DNA from: an uncultured Micrococcales bacterium
GTDB taxonomy: Bacteria; Actinomycetota; Actinomycetes; Actinomycetales; Microbacteriaceae
Direction: 5' to 3'
Length of the DNA stretch: 8,116 bases
Assembly (NCBI GenBank): GCA_937919125.1
Contig: CALFOB010000217.1
Coordinates: 1 to 8,116, forward strand
A model generated the notes under the pieces. That model made no database searches. It had not been told where the DNA came from and saw nothing but the letters and a program-made list of their open reading frames with translations. Each line of letters opens with the position of its first letter. Position 1 is the stretch's first letter. Shown piece after piece: positions 5,354-8,116 of this stretch. Position numbers and translations under genes: made by a program.

Positions 5354-5382
5354 AAATTAGGTGGATTCCCAGTTTAACTCAA
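5354..5382 (-). promoter_or_regulatory. Promoter for the GH16 gene
   Basis: TTGAGT (5382-5377) and TAATTT (5359-5354) on the minus strand are 17 bp apart, giving a start near 5347 and a leader of about 10 nt. Only a weak AGAAAG precedes the ATG. A DnaA-box-like 9-mer, TTTTCCACA on the minus strand (5356-5348), overlaps the end of the -10. Confidence 0.5.
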
Positions 5383-5387
5383 CCCAA

Positions 5388-5416
5388 TTGTTACCAAGAC
5401 TCCCTTAGGCTAGAAA
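5388..5416 (+). promoter_or_regulatory. Promoter for the secreted-protein gene
   Basis: TTGTTA (5388-5393) and TAGAAA (5411-5416) are separated by 17 bp, placing initiation near 5423 and giving a very short leader that still includes the ribosome binding site. It lies back to back with the GH16 promoter; the two -35 hexamers are only 5 bp apart (5383-5387). Confidence 0.55.
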
Positions 5417-5423
5417 TAACTCT

Positions 5424-5430
5424 AAGGAGA
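5424..5430 (+). promoter_or_regulatory. Strong ribosome binding site of the secreted-protein gene
   Basis: AAGGAGA, four bases before the ATG at 5435 and within TAAGGAGAGAAAATG, is the clearest Shine-Dalgarno in the window. It contrasts with the several genes whose starts lack one, and it fixes the start codon. Confidence 0.8.
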
Positions 5431-5434
5431 GAAA

Positions 5435-6013
5435 ATGAAGATTTCAAAGATCGCAGTAGTAGCTCTATTTGCTGCAGGCTTCCTAACAACATCAGCTAGC
5501 GCAAGCATGGCTACGAGTTGTGCCGTGGGTTATGTTGCAGTTGAGGGTGAATTCCCAGAGCCTATGTACACATGCGAGCCAATTGATGCAGTAGAAGCCA
5601 CAGTTGACGGGCCGATTGATGTTAAGCCAATCGATTCATGCTGGACTAACGAAGACGGATCAGAAGTTTGCGCTAGAGGTATCCCTGAGCCAATGCCAGT
5701 GAGTCTTGAAGATGTTCCAGTAGATGGTGGCGACTGCACAGTTAGCACAGATGCTGATGGCAACGAGCTAACAGCTTGCTACGACGCAGTTCCTTATGAA
5801 GTAACTGGTGAAGAAGGCGAAGTTGTTGGAGTTGATGAAGCAGTTGACGATGTAACTGTTGACGAGAATCTGATGATGCAGAGTGGTATTGCTAAGTCAG
5901 GTGCTACTCCTAACGACCAGACAGCTTCAAACACACTTGCTGCATTTGGTGTTCTAGTTGGAGCACTAGGTGCTCTAGGTATTGCTCTAAGCAGAGAAAA
6001 AGAAGCTAAGTAA
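5435..6013 (+). CDS. Secreted acidic six-cysteine surface protein with C-terminal membrane helix, function unknown
   Basis: 192 aa. Signal peptide: K2/K5, hydrophobic core about 6-18, likely cleavage after A-S-A at residue 23. The mature part is very acidic and holds six cysteines in three close pairs (C29/C47, C69/C79, C101/C115) linked by Asp/Glu/Val-rich stretches. PEPM occurs twice (41-44, 84-87), and the DGSEVCA and DGNELTAC segments look like degenerate copies of one another, so the ectodomain may be a tandem of small disulfide-closed units. A Ser/Thr/Asn stretch (about 151-167) leads into one helix (168-185) and a charged tail SREKEAK. This imitates a sortase-substrate tail, but there is no LPxTG or LAxTG motif and no sortase gene nearby, so it is more likely simply membrane-anchored. 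Strong promoter, strong ribosome binding site and a dedicated terminator suggest a monocistronic, well-expressed gene. I do not recognise the family. Confidence 0.85.
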   Translation: MKISKIAVVALFAAGFLTTSASASMATSCAVGYVAVEGEFPEPMYTCEPIDAVEATVDGPIDVKPIDSCWTNEDGSEVCARGIPEPMPVSLEDVPVDGGDCTVSTDADGNELTACYDAVPYEVTGEEGEVVGVDEAVDDVTVDENLMMQSGIAKSGATPNDQTASNTLAAFGVLVGALGALGIALSREKEAK

Positions 6014-6024
6014 AAACTTAAAAC

Positions 6025-6059
6025 AAAAAGGGTCTGACTCTATGGTCAGGCCCTTTTTT
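6025..6059. terminator. Strong bidirectional intrinsic terminator
   Basis: GGGTCTGAC (6030-6038) pairs with 6045-6053 (GTCAGGCCC, one G-U wobble) around a 6-nt loop, and is extended by A5 (6025-6029) against the T6 run at 6054-6059. The A-run and T-run give a U-tract on both strands, so it can end the secreted-protein transcript from the left and the VOC transcript from the right. Confidence 0.92.
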
Positions 6060-6066
6060 GTATTTG

Positions 6067-6435
6067 TTAGTTAGTAACTTCTCGGCTCATTAAGCCAACT
6101 GGATTACCTTCAGGATCTTCGACGAACGCCAGCCACTCATTACCTGGCTTATCGAATAGTCCTTGAGTGTCAGGGAAAACTATGTGCGGCTCTTCAGATA
6201 CTTTGACTCCTAAGTTTCTGAGTCGTTCAATCTCCTGTTTGACATCTTCAACTTGAAGATAAATAAGCGAGGATCCTCCACCTCGTTGAATGAGAAGACG
6301 AGTGCCTTCAAGGTCATAGAAAATCATGCCTGGAGCTGGGAATACTGCAGTTGGCTCTTTGCCTATTAGTTGCGTATAGAACGCCTGCGCTGTATCGGTG
6401 TCTTGGCAACCAATCGAAATCTGTCTAATCTTCAT
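6067..6435 (-). CDS. VOC superfamily (glyoxalase/dioxygenase-fold) protein
   Basis: 122-aa protein with two beta-alpha-beta-beta-beta modules. Module one runs from MKIRQISIGCQDTDTAQAFYTQLIGKEP to the strands IFYDLEGTRLLIQ; module two holds LIYLQVEDVKQEIERLRNLGVKV and ends in LAFVEDPEGNPVGLM. It resembles glyoxalase I and fosfomycin/bleomycin-resistance family proteins, but function varies widely in this fold. The usual N-terminal metal-ligand His (I-x-H-V type) is replaced by I-S-I, and the Glu of the closing D-P-x-G-N-x-I-E-L is Gly, so ordinary metal catalysis is doubtful unless other residues substitute. Start chosen at ATG 6435. A GTG at 6450 would add five residues, but TATCTT (6447-6442), ending 6 nt before the ATG, lies inside that extension and reads as a -10. 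No Shine-Dalgarno, so probably leaderless. Its stop lies just beyond the bidirectional terminator. Confidence 0.8.
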   Translation of the reverse strand: MKIRQISIGCQDTDTAQAFYTQLIGKEPTAVFPAPGMIFYDLEGTRLLIQRGGGSSLIYLQVEDVKQEIERLRNLGVKVSEEPHIVFPDTQGLFDKPGNEWLAFVEDPEGNPVGLMSREVTN

Positions 6436-6476
6436 AAAGTCAAGATACACCGACCTAGGGCAAGTAGATTTGACTA
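6436..6476. promoter_or_regulatory. 41-bp symmetrical divergent leaderless promoter (VOC / MFS)
   Basis: Minus strand: TATCTT at 6447-6442 ends 6 nt before the VOC ATG (6435). Plus strand: TAGATT at 6465-6470 ends 6 nt before the MFS GTG (6477). The two hexamers are separated by exactly 17 bp, so each -10 occupies the other promoter's -35 position. CCTAGG (6454-6459), a palindrome, is centred at 6456.5, essentially the midpoint between the two start codons. No Shine-Dalgarno precedes either gene. Confidence 0.5.
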
Positions 6477-7691
6477 GTGCCTAAAAGTTCAACGCTGAGA
6501 TCATTCAAACATCGGAACTTTCGCATACTTTATCCAGCTAACGCCATGTCAAACATTGGCACTTGGAGCCAAAGAGTTGCTCAAGACTGGTTAGTTCTAG
6601 AACTTACAAATAAGAACGCTGCAATGCTTGGCCTTGTCACAGCAATTCAGTTCCTACCAGCAATGCTACTTAGTCTGTACGGTGGCTTACTAGCTGATCG
6701 CTTCAACAAGAGAAAACTACTTATTCTGACTAACACTGGTGCTGCTCTCACGTCAGTTGTATTAGGTCTACTAGTTATCGCTGGAATGGTTGAGCTCTGG
6801 CATGTGTTTGTTCTTGCCTTGGGTCTTGGAGTCTTCACTGCAATTGATTCGCCAATCAGAGTTAGCTTCACATCTGAATTAGTTGGTAAGGATGATCTTG
6901 CTAACGCAGTTAGCTTGAATTCAGCTAATTTCAATATTGGAAGATTAGTTGGTCCTGCCCTAAGTGGCTACTTAATTTTCTTCTACGGGACGGGGCCATC
7001 CTTCCTAATCAACACAGCAACGTATGTGTTCATGGTTACTACCCTTCTCTTTATTCGAGACAAAGAGTTACACATCACTACCAAACCAGCTAGAGGAAAT
7101 AAGTTAGCTGAGGCATTCAAGTATGTGAAGTCGAGACCTGATTTGATGCTTGTCATGCTTACTGTTTTCTTCACAACAACATTTGGACTGAACTTTCAAA
7201 TCTTTATCGCTCTAATGGCAACTAAAGAGTTTGGAATGAAGGCAGATCAGTTCGGCGCTCTAGGAAGCATTCTTGCAATTGGTTCACTATCGGGAGCACT
7301 CATTGCTGCACGTCTAGAAAAACACAGAACCACCAAGAACATCCTTATGGGAGCAACAATCTTTGGCGCTCTTTTGATGCTCTCTGCTTATCTTCCTAAC
7401 CCTGTGATGTTTGCTATCATGTTGCCAATAATGGGAGCAACTGCCCTACTTACTCTTATCTCTGCCAACACTTATGTTCAGAGCAACACAAGTAATGCTC
7501 TTCGTGGTCGAGTTATGGGAATCTACCTGATGATCTTTATGGGTGGAACACCTATTGGTTCACCACTGATTGGATTTATAGCAGCAGCGTTCGGAATTAG
7601 ATTCACGATTCTGCTCTGTGGGCTGGTGCTATTGGTAGCGGCACTACTGATCAGAAGAAAGTTCAAAGGACTTGAACCAGTAACTCTCTAA
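6477..7691 (+). CDS. Major facilitator superfamily exporter (EntS/MFS_3-like)
   Basis: 404-aa polytopic membrane protein with about 12 hydrophobic helices in two halves separated by a cytoplasmic loop (about 195-222). The start resembles the enterobactin-exporter-like MFS subgroup: FKHRNFRILYPANAMSNIG then TWSQRVAQDWLVLELT. Motif A, GGLLADRFNKRK (69-80), is in the loop between helices 2 and 3. NIGRLVGPALSG (153-164) is the helix-5 region, and LRGRVMGIYLMIFMGGTPIG (342-361) is the matching second-half segment. The family couples proton influx to efflux of drugs, siderophores or metabolites; the substrate cannot be read from sequence. Start is GTG at 6477, supported by TAGATT 6 nt upstream and the absence of a ribosome binding site. 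It is divergent from the VOC gene, a pairing sometimes seen with resistance or export functions, but that link is inference. The TAA ends one base before the convergent neighbour. Confidence 0.92.
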   Translation: MPKSSTLRSFKHRNFRILYPANAMSNIGTWSQRVAQDWLVLELTNKNAAMLGLVTAIQFLPAMLLSLYGGLLADRFNKRKLLILTNTGAALTSVVLGLLVIAGMVELWHVFVLALGLGVFTAIDSPIRVSFTSELVGKDDLANAVSLNSANFNIGRLVGPALSGYLIFFYGTGPSFLINTATYVFMVTTLLFIRDKELHITTKPARGNKLAEAFKYVKSRPDLMLVMLTVFFTTTFGLNFQIFIALMATKEFGMKADQFGALGSILAIGSLSGALIAARLEKHRTTKNILMGATIFGALLMLSAYLPNPVMFAIMLPIMGATALLTLISANTYVQSNTSNALRGRVMGIYLMIFMGGTPIGSPLIGFIAAAFGIRFTILLCGLVLLVAALLIRRKFKGLEPVTL

Positions 7692-8116
7692 CTACTGGTT
7701 CATGCTTTCTAATTCAGCATCAACAGCATCCTTTAGAGCTTGCATGTCAACATCTGATACAGGTCCGTACTCGAGCCCTCTAGTGTTCTTCACGTTTTCT
7801 GGAATTGCTTTGACGATAAGTCCATCGGCTACTTCAAAGATGGTGTCTTGGAGCTTTGAGCCGTCTTCTGTATAGGTGGCTTGAGTCCAAACGAAACTTC
7901 CATCTTCGTTTTTCTTTACGTAGTGCTCGTAATCACCAGTGTTGTCGTGATTAGCTTCTTCCATCATTGAGATCAGGTAGCCAGGACCACAGGCTGTTGT
8001 TTCTAATTCATAGAGCACCTGAGCCACACCCTTGTTGTCTATGTAGATCGCGCTGTAATCAAGGTAAGCATCCTCTTTAGCAAGGGCAATGATCCTGGAT
8101 GGAACATCATTGATGA
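7692..8116 (-). CDS. Unrecognised protein, 5' end beyond the window
   Basis: The frame stays open from the TAG at 7694-7692 to the window edge: the 29 codons before the GTG at 8027 contain no stop and read as normal protein (for example LAKEDAYLDYSAIYIDNKG). So the gene is 5' truncated and the GTG at 8027 is almost certainly internal. At least 140 residues are visible. They are acidic, with alternating Tyr/Val-rich strand-like segments (YSAIYIDNKGVAQVLYELE, FVWTQATYTEDGSKLQDTIFEV, GLIVKAIPENV) and a C-terminal helix (MQALKDAVDAELESM). There is a single Cys in TACGPGY. The alternating short strands would suit a beta-sheet domain such as those of secreted lipoproteins, but any signal sequence would lie outside the window. 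No family assigned. It abuts convergent MFS with no gap. Confidence 0.75.
   Translation of the reverse strand, partial: INDVPSRIIALAKEDAYLDYSAIYIDNKGVAQVLYELETTACGPGYLISMMEEANHDNTGDYEHYVKKNEDGSFVWTQATYTEDGSKLQDTIFEVADGLIVKAIPENVKNTRGLEYGPVSDVDMQALKDAVDAELESMNQ

Noticed and set aside
5348..5356. Part of a replication origin at the GH16 promoter
   Set aside because: Only a single degenerate DnaA-box-like 9-mer is present, with no cluster, no AT-rich unwinding element and no dnaA or dnaN gene.
6436..6450. VOC start at GTG 6450 (five extra residues)
   Set aside because: The extension covers a TATCTT hexamer ideally spaced for a leaderless ATG at 6435, and homologous folds begin at the M-K-I-R strand.
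7692..8027. A complete 111-aa gene starting at GTG 8027
   Set aside because: The same frame continues without a stop to the window edge and reads as ordinary protein, with no ribosome binding site or -10 placed for the GTG; the gene is better treated as 5' truncated.
1..8116. CRISPR arrays, insertion sequences, att sites, rRNA or tRNA genes
   Set aside because: Looking across both strands I saw no regularly spaced direct repeats, transposase or integrase frames, terminal inverted repeats, or RNA gene signatures.

Overview
The window looks like a chromosomal segment of a small-genome actinobacterium. The first half carries the order PASTA kinase (pknB), glutamine amidotransferase (trpG/pabA), crgA, rhomboid protease with an N-terminal zinc-finger-like Cys/His cluster, and cyclophilin (ppiA). 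That is the conserved actinobacterial cell-division and envelope neighbourhood, and CrgA is essentially restricted to Actinobacteria. Base composition is in the mid-40s % GC by eye and intergenic gaps are very short. This fits a streamlined aquatic lineage, for example low-GC Microbacteriaceae or a similar planktonic group. That placement is inference; only the actinobacterial assignment is firm.

Layout. 1-1232 (+) is the 3' end of pknB: end of the kinase domain, acidic linker, one membrane helix and three PASTA repeats. It converges on trpG/pabA (1229-1864, -) with a 4-base overlap. crgA (1915-2202, +) is divergent from trpG and abuts the end of the rhomboid gene (2203-3024, -), which is coupled by a TAGTG stop/start overlap to the upstream cyclophilin gene (3024-3557, -). 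Next is an accessory-looking island. It holds an unrecognised 168-aa protein with an internal duplication (3686-4192, +), preceded by a possible 15-codon coupled leader ORF, and a convergent small HTH regulator (4173-4445, -) that overlaps it by 20 bases. A GH16 beta-glucanase without a signal peptide follows (4549-5337, -). It is divergent from a secreted, acidic, six-cysteine protein with a C-terminal membrane helix (5435-6013, +), which ends at a strong bidirectional terminator (6025-6059). A VOC-fold protein (6067-6435, -) and an MFS exporter (6477-7691, +) share a 41-bp divergent promoter. The MFS gene abuts the 3' end of an unrecognised gene (7692 to the window edge, -), which is open through the right end.

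How it fits together. The pknB-crgA-rhomboid-ppiA block concerns growth, septation and envelope homeostasis. The rest looks like independent single-gene units: one glycan hydrolase, one surface protein, one exporter and small orphan proteins. Several starts (crgA, VOC, MFS, the leader ORF) have a -10-like hexamer ending 6-7 nt before the start codon and no Shine-Dalgarno, which points to leaderless transcripts. The secreted-protein gene instead has a classical -35/-10 pair and a strong AAGGAGA.

I did not find a clear new multi-gene system. The best leads are the symmetrical leaderless divergent promoter at 6436-6476, the duplicated orphan protein with its coupled leader ORF, a GNRA-capped hairpin inside the start of the rhomboid gene, and the GH16 enzyme lacking an export signal.
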